Assembly (NCBI GenBank): GCA_001275005.1
Contig: JWZX01003137.1
Coordinates: 1 to 26,614, forward strand
Source of the DNA: Chrysochromulina tobinii
Lineage: Eukaryota; Haptophyta; Prymnesiales; Chrysochromulinaceae
DNA: 26,614 bases
Direction: 5' to 3'
Shown here: positions 9,701 through 16,838 of the stretch, in pieces
How the letters are laid out: each line of letters opens with the position of its first letter
Position numbering within the stretch: the first letter of the stretch is position 1
Program-made: the position numbers and the translations under genes
The notes under the pieces: generated by a model
Seen by the model: the letters and a program-made list of their open reading frames with translations, nothing else
Told to the model about the DNA's origin: nothing
The model's database searches: none

Positions 9701-11877
9701 AGCCGGCGAAGAACACGTTCCGCAGTTGTCTGTGCACGCCCTTCATGTACCAAAAATGTGGGTAGAGCCGAAGAGTACCCTCGCCAATGCCGATCACGCC
9801 CCCGCTCTCTTGCGCCGACGCGCGCTGCCGATTCGTGCTGACGCCATGTGTGCGCATGACTCTCGTGCTCGCGTCAGACTCGTGTATTTTTGGCCTGACC
9901 GGCTCGGTTGGGGGTGAGGCTGAGCGCCAGTACATTGAAAAGACGTACCAGGCGGTGCCGTTTGAGGTGCCGCAGTTCTTGAAGACGTGCGATGCGACCA
10001 CCAAGGAGGATGCCACGAATCTCGGCGTCGTGATCAAGGAGCGCTTCTCGGAGAAGATCCACGAGGTTGTGCAGGCCGCGCGCCAGTACCACACTGACGT
10101 GCCCGTGCTGATCATCACACGTGGAGCCGAGAAGGACGAGCTGCCAAAGGTGGTGCGCGCTCTGCTCGAGGCGCTCACCAGCGATCCGCGCGAGCGCATG
10201 CGCAACCGAGAGCGCATGCGCGCCACGGGCGAGTTTCACAAGCTGTGCAGGTTGACCAAGATGGGCATGGCGTCGTTCGCTGCCTCGCCGCCGCCTTCGA
10301 CGGGCGCCTCGCTTGCGTCGTCGCCCATCAAGAGTAGCCCTTCCATCGCACCATCGATCGGGCGTGCCACATCAGTCAGCCAGGCCATCGAGCTAGCCGA
10401 CACCATAGAACTTGATGAGCACACTGAGCTTCGGACCCAACTAAAGAGCCCGCCACTCGCGCCCAATTGGCGTTCGGCACCCATCGCCACGCCCAATTGG
10501 CGCTCGGCACCCACGCTCACTAGCGTGACGGCACTGTGTCCGCGCATTCAGCTGCTGCAGGAGCGCGACGAGCATGGTCGCTCGATGATCGACGAAGCGA
10601 ACACGATCATCGACCAGGCGACCAAGCGCTGCTATTCGGAGAACCGCGAGCCTTACTTCCGTGTCACCGTGACCGACTGGTTTGGGGGCCGCGGCCACGA
10701 CTTTGACTGCCTGTCGGAGCACGCTAATGCGCACGGTGGCATGCTCGTGATTTGCACCTCCATTCCTGATGCGCGTGAGTGGGCGCAGTGGAAGGGTCGC
10801 ACGGCGCGTCAGGACCGTCCCGGTCAGTACCTGGTAGTGCTCTGCGCGGAGGACGAGCCCTTCTGCAACGAGCCGGGGCTAGCCGAGAGCATGCGTAAGC
10901 TTCCACCCGACCAGATCATCGAGGCGCTCCTCAAGCGCAAGGACGCGGTGACCGCGGCGGCGCTCAGCAGCTTCGAAGCGCAGCAGGCGCGTGGCGCGTG
11001 GCAGAACGAGCTCTGCGAACGCTATTTCAAGAGACACCCGCGGCGTGCAGACACCGTGTGGCCGTCGATCGTCGCGCGCAAGACAGACATGAAGCTGCGC
11101 GACTTGCTGCAAGTCCCTTTCGAGAGCGGTGCCAAGATGAAGGAAGCAGCACTTGAGAGGCTGCAGGTGGAGATACAAGGGCCACCCGGCCACTGGGGAT
11201 GGGCCCCCGACGACGTCTTCGGCATTGAGCCTAAGCGGCAGCAGATGGCGGTTGTGTTCTTGATCGATCGCACCTACGAGCAGTTTCTGCAGGCCGTGGT
11301 GGACGCTGTGGTGAAGGTCTTCGACAAATACATTGTCGAGGACGACTTGGTGGGTTACTACGGGTTGGGCTTCTCCGAAATCTTTGCCGTGCAACCCAAG
11401 GGGGTCGGAGAGCAGGCTGCCAAGCTGCGTGACCAGATCGTCAACTCCGTCCAAAAGGGCGGCGAGCCCCACGTCTACTCGTCGATCAAAAAGTGTCTCG
11501 ACAAGCTGCTTGAGGTGGACAAGTCGTACTCCAAGTGGCTCGTTGTGCTCACCGACACAGTCGATTTTGAGTGCTTTAACGCCAAGGGCATCAACGACAA
11601 CATGTCGCCAGTCAGGGCCTTGACGGCCGTCAACAGTCTGATCCAGGAGATGCAGGAGATGCGTGGGCTTCACCTCGTCATCATCGATGCTCACGGAATT
11701 GCAAATTTCAATGCGAAGCACACCATGTGGCCCACATGGTCCAAGATGTCGCAGCGGTTGACCGATGATGTGGGTGACTCCAACGTGGGGCTCAACATCG
11801 AAGCCACCAATGTGAGTGAAATAGACGAAGCCTTTGAGCGTGTCGCTGGAGCGATGACAGGCGGCGCGGCTGGCTGA
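774..11877 (+). CDS. Giant armadillo-repeat / SecA-like DEAD motor / vWA-like protein (one intron, one frame break)
   Basis: Reconstructed length is about 3,660 residues. Residues ~215-2460 are an armadillo/HEAT-type solenoid with repeated signatures such as GG(V/I)xxLVxLL and LCxLAK. A helical region of unknown role follows (~2465-2725), then a SecA-type ATPase and a C-terminal vWA-like domain, described separately. I joined three open stretches. The first runs from 774 to ~6935. The second is in the +1 frame from 6937, after one surplus G. The third follows an inferred intron at 9758-9877. The join is supported because the solenoid repeat continues across the first break and SecA motifs continue across the second. 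The start is the first in-frame ATG; the ATG at 831 is an alternative. A short polyglutamine run (1086-1100) and an IQ-like motif (residues 1880-1890) are present. No signal peptide or membrane segment is evident, so a cytosolic protein is likely. Armadillo arrays bind proteins; the motor may remodel or move a bound polypeptide, which is inference. Substrate unknown. Confidence 0.8.
2490..3728 (+). repeat. Armadillo super-repeat, copy 1
   Basis: This is the first clear copy of a higher-order unit of 413 codons inside the giant gene, anchored on the motif ILCGLAK at its start. The internal landmarks AMQTMFNVA (2736) and GGVEALLELL (2916) recur in order in the next copies. Partial similarity extends upstream to about 2100, so the boundaries are conventional. 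Confidence 0.75.
3729..5000 (+). repeat. Armadillo super-repeat, copy 2
   Basis: Second copy, 424 codons, beginning at ILCDLAK. The same landmarks follow: AMQTLFHVA at 3966 and the Gly-Gly-Leu strand at 4152. Protein-level similarity to the other copies is plain, but the DNA has diverged, so the duplication is not recent. Confidence 0.75.
5001..6239 (+). repeat. Armadillo super-repeat, copy 3
   Basis: Third copy, 413 codons, beginning at ILCDLAK. AMQALHHLA lies at 5241 and GGVEALVELL at 5427. Spacing between landmarks (240 and 186 nt) nearly equals that in copies 1 and 2, which makes it the reference for recognising insertions in copy 4. Confidence 0.75.
6240..7730 (+). repeat. Armadillo super-repeat, copy 4, with two insertions and the frame break
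   Basis: Fourth copy, beginning at ILCELAK; AMHALHNLA lies at 6573. The first landmark interval is 333 nt, against 237-246 in the other copies, because of ~93 extra bases around 6390-6495. These carry an IQ-like motif, LQAISRGGRHR, at 6411-6443. The second interval is 363 nt plus one surplus base, against 180-186. The ~177 extra bases (about 6680-6855) encode a basic Ser-Pro-Lys-rich linker. The right boundary is approximate, because the array then passes into ordinary armadillo repeats. Confidence 0.7.
6930..6945 (+). other. Single-base (+1) frame break within the armadillo array
   Basis: Up to the CAA codon at 6933-6935 the frame set by the ATG at 774 reads the expected repeat (…GRRGDVIAQ). 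Homologous copies then continue with Gly-Gly-Val-Glu-Ala-Leu. Here that continuation is read only if one G of the GGG at 6936-6938 is skipped. Without the skip the frame ends at TAA 6978-6980 after a non-homologous tail. The gap is too small for an intron. It may be a sequencing or assembly error at a G run, a real disabling mutation, or a programmed shift. Confidence 0.85.
9758..9877 (+). other. Inferred GT-AG spliceosomal intron, 120 nt
   Basis: The frame upstream stops at TAG 9763-9765, just after FMYQK. The SecA motif CIFGLTGS resumes downstream in another open frame. Removing 9758-9877 (donor GTGGGT, acceptor GCGTCAG) joins one base of a codon to two and reads FMYQKYSCIFGLTGS, which keeps the SecA motif and its hydrophobic approach. 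A donor at 9762 does not restore frame with this acceptor. The length is a multiple of three, but retention would introduce the in-frame stop. The exact boundaries are inferred without transcript data. Confidence 0.75.
10461..10513 (+). repeat. Two-copy 30-nt-spaced tandem repeat (APNWRSAP-type)
   Basis: A 23-base segment beginning GCCCAATTGGCG occurs at 10461-10483 and again at 10491-10513 with one difference. It encodes two copies of (A/T)PNWRSAP. It lies in a Ser/Pro-rich insertion (about 10270-10530) between the two halves of the motor's C-terminal ATPase fold, a likely flexible loop. Confidence 0.85.
11239..11865 (+). other. C-terminal von Willebrand A-like domain of the giant protein
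   Basis: The segment has the alternating hydrophobic-strand and helix pattern of a vWA domain: first strand AVVFLIDRT at 11248-11274, a middle Gly-rich turn (GYYGLGFSE), a strand ending WLVVLTDTVDF, and a later strand LHLVIIDAHG. The usual metal site (Asp-x-Ser-x-Ser) reads Asp-Arg-Thr-Tyr-Glu (Asp3458), so only the Asp is conserved in place, though the downstream Leu-Thr-Asp is kept. Metal binding is doubtful; a role as a protein-binding fold remains possible. The assignment is by pattern and is weaker than that of the motor. Confidence 0.6.
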
Positions 11878-12135
11878 ACTTTGGGATAATATACATGCCT
11901 CATGCGAGAATTTCGATTTCATCTGCGATGAGCGATCTCGACTGGCGTGGATGATCGACGTCTTCACCCTTAGTTTCAATAATGAATGACCGGTGTAGGA
12001 GTGTAGCAGACTACTACTGACTAAATCAATCTAAAATGGTTCACGGTTAGTTCGAAGTTCACGGTGGTCGGTGTCGGCCGTCTTTCCCTTGTCTTGCCTC
12101 CGGGGACGTCCCTTCGCTCGACCACCTGGTCTGCA

Positions 12136-15100
12136 TCAATATGGTCCGGTCTGCGCCGACGGCGACGCTCTCCCTTCGCTTTCAGACGCGTGCGGATGCG
12201 CGTGCCCGGCTGAGACGCCATCCAACCAATCCGCGAGCTCCACAAATCCCTCCGCACGAGCCATCGATGCCGGCGTATTCCCGTCACGATCCGCTAGCAG
12301 ATGCGCCGTCGAGAGTCCACCTTCAGCCGAAAGCAACCACTCGCAAACAGCTCGATTGCCCTTGATGGCCGCCTTGTGTACGGCCGAGTGGCCATTGCAA
12401 TTGAGAACGGCGGCGTTGAGACCGCAGCCGCGCAGCCAGCGGCAAACATCCACCGCGTAGGTGCTCGGGGACTGGGCAGCCCACTGAAATGCGTTGCACC
12501 CAAAGGTGTTGAGAGCATGCAGGTTCGCGCCGGCATCGTCCACAAGCCACTTGCACACGGACAACCGGCCCTGCCACACCGCCCAGTGCAGTGGCGGGGT
12601 GCCATCTGCCATCTGAGCGTCAACATCAGCACCATGGCGAACCAGCCACTGACAAACACTGAGATGGCCATAGCGAGCTGCCCAGTGCAGAGCGGTACGC
12701 CCACCGAAGCGGCTTGCCGGTTGGTTGGATGTGGGCGGTTGGCTGTAGCGCAGATTCGCTACTGCCTCGCGAACCCATTCGCGGCATTGTGCCTCGGAGA
12801 TGGGCAAGCGTTGCGATTGCAGCGTGGGCGGCAGCGTGGGCGGCGGCGGCGACGTCGATGACGGTGCGATACTCGTCGCAACGACCTTCGAAGCAGCTAC
12901 CGTGCCGATGGCGGCGACATTAGGGTCTTTGCTCAGGGCACCTCGCGATCCGCCGCGTTGCCCTTTGCCAAGGTCGTATAGTACCAAGACACCATATCCA
13001 CAATTGAGCCTGTCGCTCGGTCGATAGCCCGGCACCAGATCGCCGATGATCGCACCGGCCTGGCTGTGGAAGAGCAGCCCAGGGTCGTTCATGTTGGCCA
13101 CATGCTCGGCATACGGAAGCCTGCCGTCGAAGCCGCGGCAGCGTGTGACTCCACAGACCAAATCGAGGGCCGGTTCGAGCCGCGCAACATGGCAGACAAA
13201 GTCACGCAACGCTTTGCCGACTGAACGACCGTCCTCGAGAACCGCCGCCTCAGGCCGTTGCACAACTCCGAGCAAATGTAGAGCGCACCCGTGAGGCTCG
13301 TGCAACGCGAGCTCCGCCTCGCGAGTTGTCGTGAGGAGGGCCTCGTAAGTGCCAATGCGTTGCGTATACAGAGCTCCGAGGAGCCTCCCCGAAACCGACT
13401 CGGCAACATAGGAAGCGCGCCCGTACGGATCGAGAGCAAGGCGTTCTCGCAGCGTCGCCTCTGATGCAGCGAGCCCCTCAGAGCCCCAACAACCTTCGAG
13501 CTCGAGTAGCTCGTCGAGATCGGCCGTCGTAGCAAGACGCACACGAACATTAGCTGGGCGCAGCCGCTGCAGCACGATGCGCGTATAGGGCGAGTCCTTC
13601 GGGTAGGTTAGCACGCCCGCCCCTGCCCTGCTGCCCTGCCCCGCCCTGCTGTCTGCTGGGTGCAGCAGCGCCGGCAGCAACCCTGCCGCCGCCGTTGCAA
13701 GAGCAAAGTGCGCCGCGGGCACGAGAAGCTGGCCGCTATGGCTTTGAAGGCAGTCAAAGTGCAGAGCTGTGGCTTCGTTCATGTGCCGTTGGGTCGAGGC
13801 GATGTCGAGACAATGGACCTCGAGCACGAGGAGCCCGTGGGTACCCAGGCATGCTGCCCACCGCTCGAAGTGTTCTGTGAGGCATTGAAAGGCCTCCGCC
13901 GGCGTGATCAGGCGCCCAGACGCGGTGTCCACGTGGCACGTGTCGGCCTGGGCGGCAATAGCAGCCGCTGTGGCTGATGGAGCTGGCACAGTGACGACGT
14001 ACGGCATCTCGTGGTCGACAAACGAGCGCACGTGCAGCACATCGTCCCGATGCACTTGGAATCGGTCTTCAAGAGCAGCCTGGAGTGGAGCTGGGGAGCC
14101 CAGATCACAGGCCAAGGTCGTGTGCGGTACATGCGCAGTTGTGAGCGTGTGTGCTGTTGCTCCGAGAGCGGCAGCGCTCAGATCAGCTCCGACAACGGTG
14201 AGCGGGAAGGCGTCGAGGTGCTGGCCACGTCGCGTGTGGGACTTGATGAAGAGATAGATTGCCCGCAGCAGCGTGCCGTCGCCACAGCCCACGTCAACAA
14301 TGAGCCGAGGTTGAGCCGCCATGGGCTCGGCGTCGAAGATGGGCCGGATGTGAACGCGGATGAGATCGTCGAAGTAACGGCGGTGCATGAAGCCAGAGCC
14401 GAGGACGTTGAGCCGCCGGTCGACCCACACCTCGTGCTCACCCTCGCGCTGAAACACCGCCGCTGTCTCACCAAACGTCGCCTCGCCCAGCCTTTGGAGC
14501 AGCGCACGGTAAGACACGCACACTCCAAAGGCAGCGCTGCGCTGCAATACGAAGCTGCCCGCGTCACTCAGCGATATCCGTTGAGCGCTCGAGTCATACG
14601 CGCCCCAAGCCCGTGCCGCAAAAAACGAGCCGATGCTCGCCGCGGTCTCAGCCGTCATCGATTGAAGGCTCACGGAAAGCAGGGCGGGTGCAAGCAGTGG
14701 CGAATCGTGCGAATGGTCGCTCGTGGCGTCGCCACCGAGCACATGCCCAGCGCCCTCGCCGTCTAAAGCTGCTTCATCGGCTTGCATCAGGCGCAGCCCC
14801 AGCAGCAGGGGAGCCAGCACCGCCCCCGCGAGCATCTTGGCAAGGAGCGGTAAGTGAGCAGTCGCAACACCACCACACCACTTCCAGCCTTCAGATTGTA
14901 GCGTCTTGAGCCACTTGGCAAGGTGCGGAAGGCGCCGTCGTGGGCGCCAGTTCTCCCCGCCCCACGGTGCACCCGGCTCCGAAACGCTATCCTGCCCGCC
15001 CGCGACGCCGTACACGTCCGTGCACAGCTCCGCCAAGGCGCTCGCATTTGCCACCTGAGCCACGGTCGCAGTCGTGCTGTACTTGCCGTGGTCGTCGCGC

Positions 15101-16560
15101 GTCACCCAACCAACGGCACATAAGGTCCGAAGCATAACCGCAAGGTGGCCGGGATGGGCCCTGGCCAGTGCGCAGAGCTCGCTGAGGCTCAAGGGCGGCG
15201 ATTGCTGCAGCATCTGCAGGGCTGCGCGGCTGTGATATAGCGTAGCCGTCACTGCGAACCCATGGGGCCACAGATGATAGTCCGTCGTCTGAATGGTCGA
15301 CAGCCTCTCGCAATTGGGCTCTACATCCGTTTCAGCCGGCGCCTCCTGCGCCTCCTGCGCCTCCTGCGCCTCCGGCGCCTCCTGCGCCTCCGGCGCCTCC
15401 TGCGCCTCCGGCGCCACCTGGTCCACCTCCGCAACTCTCTTCATCTCCTCCCACGACTCACGATGCGCACAAGTTGACGATTGTGACGATTCGCACAGAC
15501 GCGCTGTGACCATCGAATGCATGTGGCGAGCAAGCTCGTGTACAGTCGGGTGCTCGAACACGGCATCGTCGGCCAGCGTGACGTGCGGATGCAGCCTCGC
15601 GTTCAAGGTGCGCACGAGTTGGAGGACGTCGAGGGAGTCGAGACCTACCTCACCAAAGGCTGAAGAGTCCTCGAGGACCGCAGCTGCGTCTTTTGCAGAG
15701 CCACCCTTCCCTGCGTTTGGCTGCTGATAGGTTACAGACGCTCCGTGCGCATGCAATAGCTCGCAAGCGGCTAGGTGGCCTCCTGCCGCAGCCCAGATCA
15801 GCGCGCTTGAGCCGTGCCGATCGGCCGCCGTCTGCGGCTTCCACCCGGCTGCCAACAGCGCCTCGAGCGTTCCCAGATCGCCGTCGCGCGCAGCTGCTAG
15901 CCCTGCCGGCAACTCAGCCGCCAGTTTGGCGGCCATCTCTGCGCGCGCCGTCCCGACGCGGAGTAGCACGACCTCGTCGACAGCGAAACGGCCGTATGGC
16001 ACTAAGGCCTTGCACGCCGCTGCTGCCGAGGTTCGTGCGCTCTCGTAACTCGTTTTATGCTTAAAGTTCCAGTGCTCGCGCAGCCCGTGCGCTCCCGAAA
16101 AGAAGTCGCCACATGCCGTGCACTGCACCAGACCGGATGCATGCTGACGGCACAGGTGCACGCGCGTCGTCAGGACTAGGCAGCCATCCCGGCGCGTGCG
16201 TGCATCCGCAATGGTCTGCCTAGCGCCGTCAGGAAGAGCAGAAAGCAGCGCCTCGCCAATGGCACCGGCGCTGCTGTATTCACGCTCGCGCATGATCCCA
16301 TAAGCCGAGGTGACTACCACTCGAACGGGCCCGCGACCGCGCTGCTTTGCGAGCAGCCTGCCCCAGAGCACACTCGGAGCCCGGCAAATGTAGTCCCCAG
16401 CAGACGCTGATGTCTCGTTCGCGACCACCGCCGCACGCGGTGTGGCCCAAAGCTCGTCTAGATGCTCAGATGGAGCAATGTCACGAGCGGCCTCGCACAG
16501 CCACTGCTGGACTCGAGCAGCGAGGACCAGCGCCGCGGCCTGTTCATCCATCGCATCCAT
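12136..16560 (-). CDS. C2H2-finger/ankyrin protein with nested ACP–methyltransferase–GNAT polyketide-initiation-like cassette
   Basis: 1,474 residues with no break, starting at the first in-frame ATG; a second ATG lies three codons on. Domains in order: a C2H2-like finger (C147, C150, H163, H168); an ankyrin segment (~221-275); an acyl carrier domain (~285-347) with GLDSLD, whose Ser309 is the expected phosphopantetheine site; an Ala-Pro-Glu-Gln repeat linker (383-408); a winged-helix-like region (~427-500); a methyltransferase with SAM motif DVGCGDG (756-762) and HVRSFVDH; a GNAT domain (~1005-1197); and about five ankyrin repeats (1283-1450). The methyltransferase-GNAT pair resembles loading modules of bacterial polyketide synthases such as CurA, AprA and GphF, where GNAT decarboxylates malonyl groups or transfers acyl groups to an ACP. 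There is no ketosynthase or acyltransferase, and the ACP precedes rather than follows the pair. The likely role is making or holding an acyl starter on its own ACP; the partner enzyme is unknown. No signal peptide is obvious. Confidence 0.8.
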   Translation of the reverse strand: MDAMDEQAAALVLAARVQQWLCEAARDIAPSEHLDELWATPRAAVVANETSASAGDYICRAPSVLWGRLLAKQRGRGPVRVVVTSAYGIMREREYSSAGAIGEALLSALPDGARQTIADARTRRDGCLVLTTRVHLCRQHASGLVQCTACGDFFSGAHGLREHWNFKHKTSYESARTSAAAACKALVPYGRFAVDEVVLLRVGTARAEMAAKLAAELPAGLAAARDGDLGTLEALLAAGWKPQTAADRHGSSALIWAAAGGHLAACELLHAHGASVTYQQPNAGKGGSAKDAAAVLEDSSAFGEVGLDSLDVLQLVRTLNARLHPHVTLADDAVFEHPTVHELARHMHSMVTARLCESSQSSTCAHRESWEEMKRVAEVDQVAPEAQEAPEAQEAPEAQEAQEAQEAPAETDVEPNCERLSTIQTTDYHLWPHGFAVTATLYHSRAALQMLQQSPPLSLSELCALARAHPGHLAVMLRTLCAVGWVTRDDHGKYSTTATVAQVANASALAELCTDVYGVAGGQDSVSEPGAPWGGENWRPRRRLPHLAKWLKTLQSEGWKWCGGVATAHLPLLAKMLAGAVLAPLLLGLRLMQADEAALDGEGAGHVLGGDATSDHSHDSPLLAPALLSVSLQSMTAETAASIGSFFAARAWGAYDSSAQRISLSDAGSFVLQRSAAFGVCVSYRALLQRLGEATFGETAAVFQREGEHEVWVDRRLNVLGSGFMHRRYFDDLIRVHIRPIFDAEPMAAQPRLIVDVGCGDGTLLRAIYLFIKSHTRRGQHLDAFPLTVVGADLSAAALGATAHTLTTAHVPHTTLACDLGSPAPLQAALEDRFQVHRDDVLHVRSFVDHEMPYVVTVPAPSATAAAIAAQADTCHVDTASGRLITPAEAFQCLTEHFERWAACLGTHGLLVLEVHCLDIASTQRHMNEATALHFDCLQSHSGQLLVPAAHFALATAAAGLLPALLHPADSRAGQGSRAGAGVLTYPKDSPYTRIVLQRLRPANVRVRLATTADLDELLELEGCWGSEGLAASEATLRERLALDPYGRASYVAESVSGRLLGALYTQRIGTYEALLTTTREAELALHEPHGCALHLLGVVQRPEAAVLEDGRSVGKALRDFVCHVARLEPALDLVCGVTRCRGFDGRLPYAEHVANMNDPGLLFHSQAGAIIGDLVPGYRPSDRLNCGYGVLVLYDLGKGQRGGSRGALSKDPNVAAIGTVAASKVVATSIAPSSTSPPPPTLPPTLQSQRLPISEAQCREWVREAVANLRYSQPPTSNQPASRFGGRTALHWAARYGHLSVCQWLVRHGADVDAQMADGTPPLHWAVWQGRLSVCKWLVDDAGANLHALNTFGCNAFQWAAQSPSTYAVDVCRWLRGCGLNAAVLNCNGHSAVHKAAIKGNRAVCEWLLSAEGGLSTAHLLADRDGNTPASMARAEGFVELADWLDGVSAGHAHPHASESEGRASPSAQTGPY
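15337..15414 (-). repeat. Short tandem repeat encoding Glu-Ala-Gln-Glu-Ala-Pro linker
   Basis: A run of CTCCTGCGC/CTCCGGCGC-type units on the plus strand encodes repeated APEAQE/AQE in the minus-strand gene, just after the acyl carrier domain. Flexible Ala/Pro/Glu linkers are common beside mobile carrier domains. The array is likely to vary in length between strains. Confidence 0.85.
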
Positions 16561-16838
16561 GCTGAATTGCTGATTGACTTGACATGTGATTGTGTTGACT
16601 TGCAAGAGAAGGATCGCCCATTCAGATCGGCTTTTCGACTCTTTGAATAACGACCCTACTCAGGCGTCTGCGCTCCGTCTAGCCAATCTGAATGACTCTG
16701 CGCGGCGATGACTTTCTAATCATTGGGCAGCGGAATGCCCTGGCGCAGCTGAACACCCAACAGTTTCAGCCACCAAATTATACCACGAGCTGATCCAGGT
16801 AGTAAACCAGACTCCACGACGGGCCCACGGGCGCCGCA

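Larger units (their letters stand above)
8953..10870 (+). other. SecA-type DEAD motor domain of the giant protein
   Basis: Ordered SecA-family motifs are visible: Walker A with MKTGEGKS at 9094-9117 (Lys2780), Walker B with DEVDD at 9376-9390, FGLTGS at 9889-9906 across the splice junction (SecA proteins have GMTGT here), a GGRGHDFD motif near 10684, and a motif VI-like GRTARQDRPGQ from 10795 whose second Arg is an arginine-finger candidate. The segment between Walker B and GLTGS is shorter than the corresponding bacterial region containing the preprotein cross-linking domain. I see nothing like the C-terminal helical wing and scaffold or the zinc tail of bacterial SecA. It therefore looks like an ATP-driven motor core without the standard Sec-translocon attachments, and not a plastid SecA. 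Confidence 0.8.

Noticed and set aside
8953-10870. The SecA-like region as the plastid SecA preprotein translocase.
   Set aside because: It lacks a transit peptide, the full preprotein cross-linking segment and the C-terminal helical domains, and it is fused to armadillo and vWA-like parts.
10879-11979. A 366-codon open frame on the minus strand.
   Set aside because: It is a shadow of the well-supported plus-strand vWA/motor region; GC-rich codon use keeps the opposite frame open. Similar shadows lie at 971-2107, 7041-8219 and 8815-9753 (minus).
14011-14766. A 251-codon plus-strand open frame.
   Set aside because: It is antisense to the methyltransferase part of the ankyrin/PKS-like gene, which has clear motifs.
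15337-15414. The repeat as a CRISPR array or a mobile-element end.
   Set aside because: It is a short in-frame codon repeat without spacers, within a clearly coding linker.
16690-16745. A tRNA-like stem-loop look in the interval right of the ankyrin/PKS-like gene.
   Set aside because: There is no TTC-type T-loop or acceptable acceptor stem, and the apparent anticodon arm does not fit.
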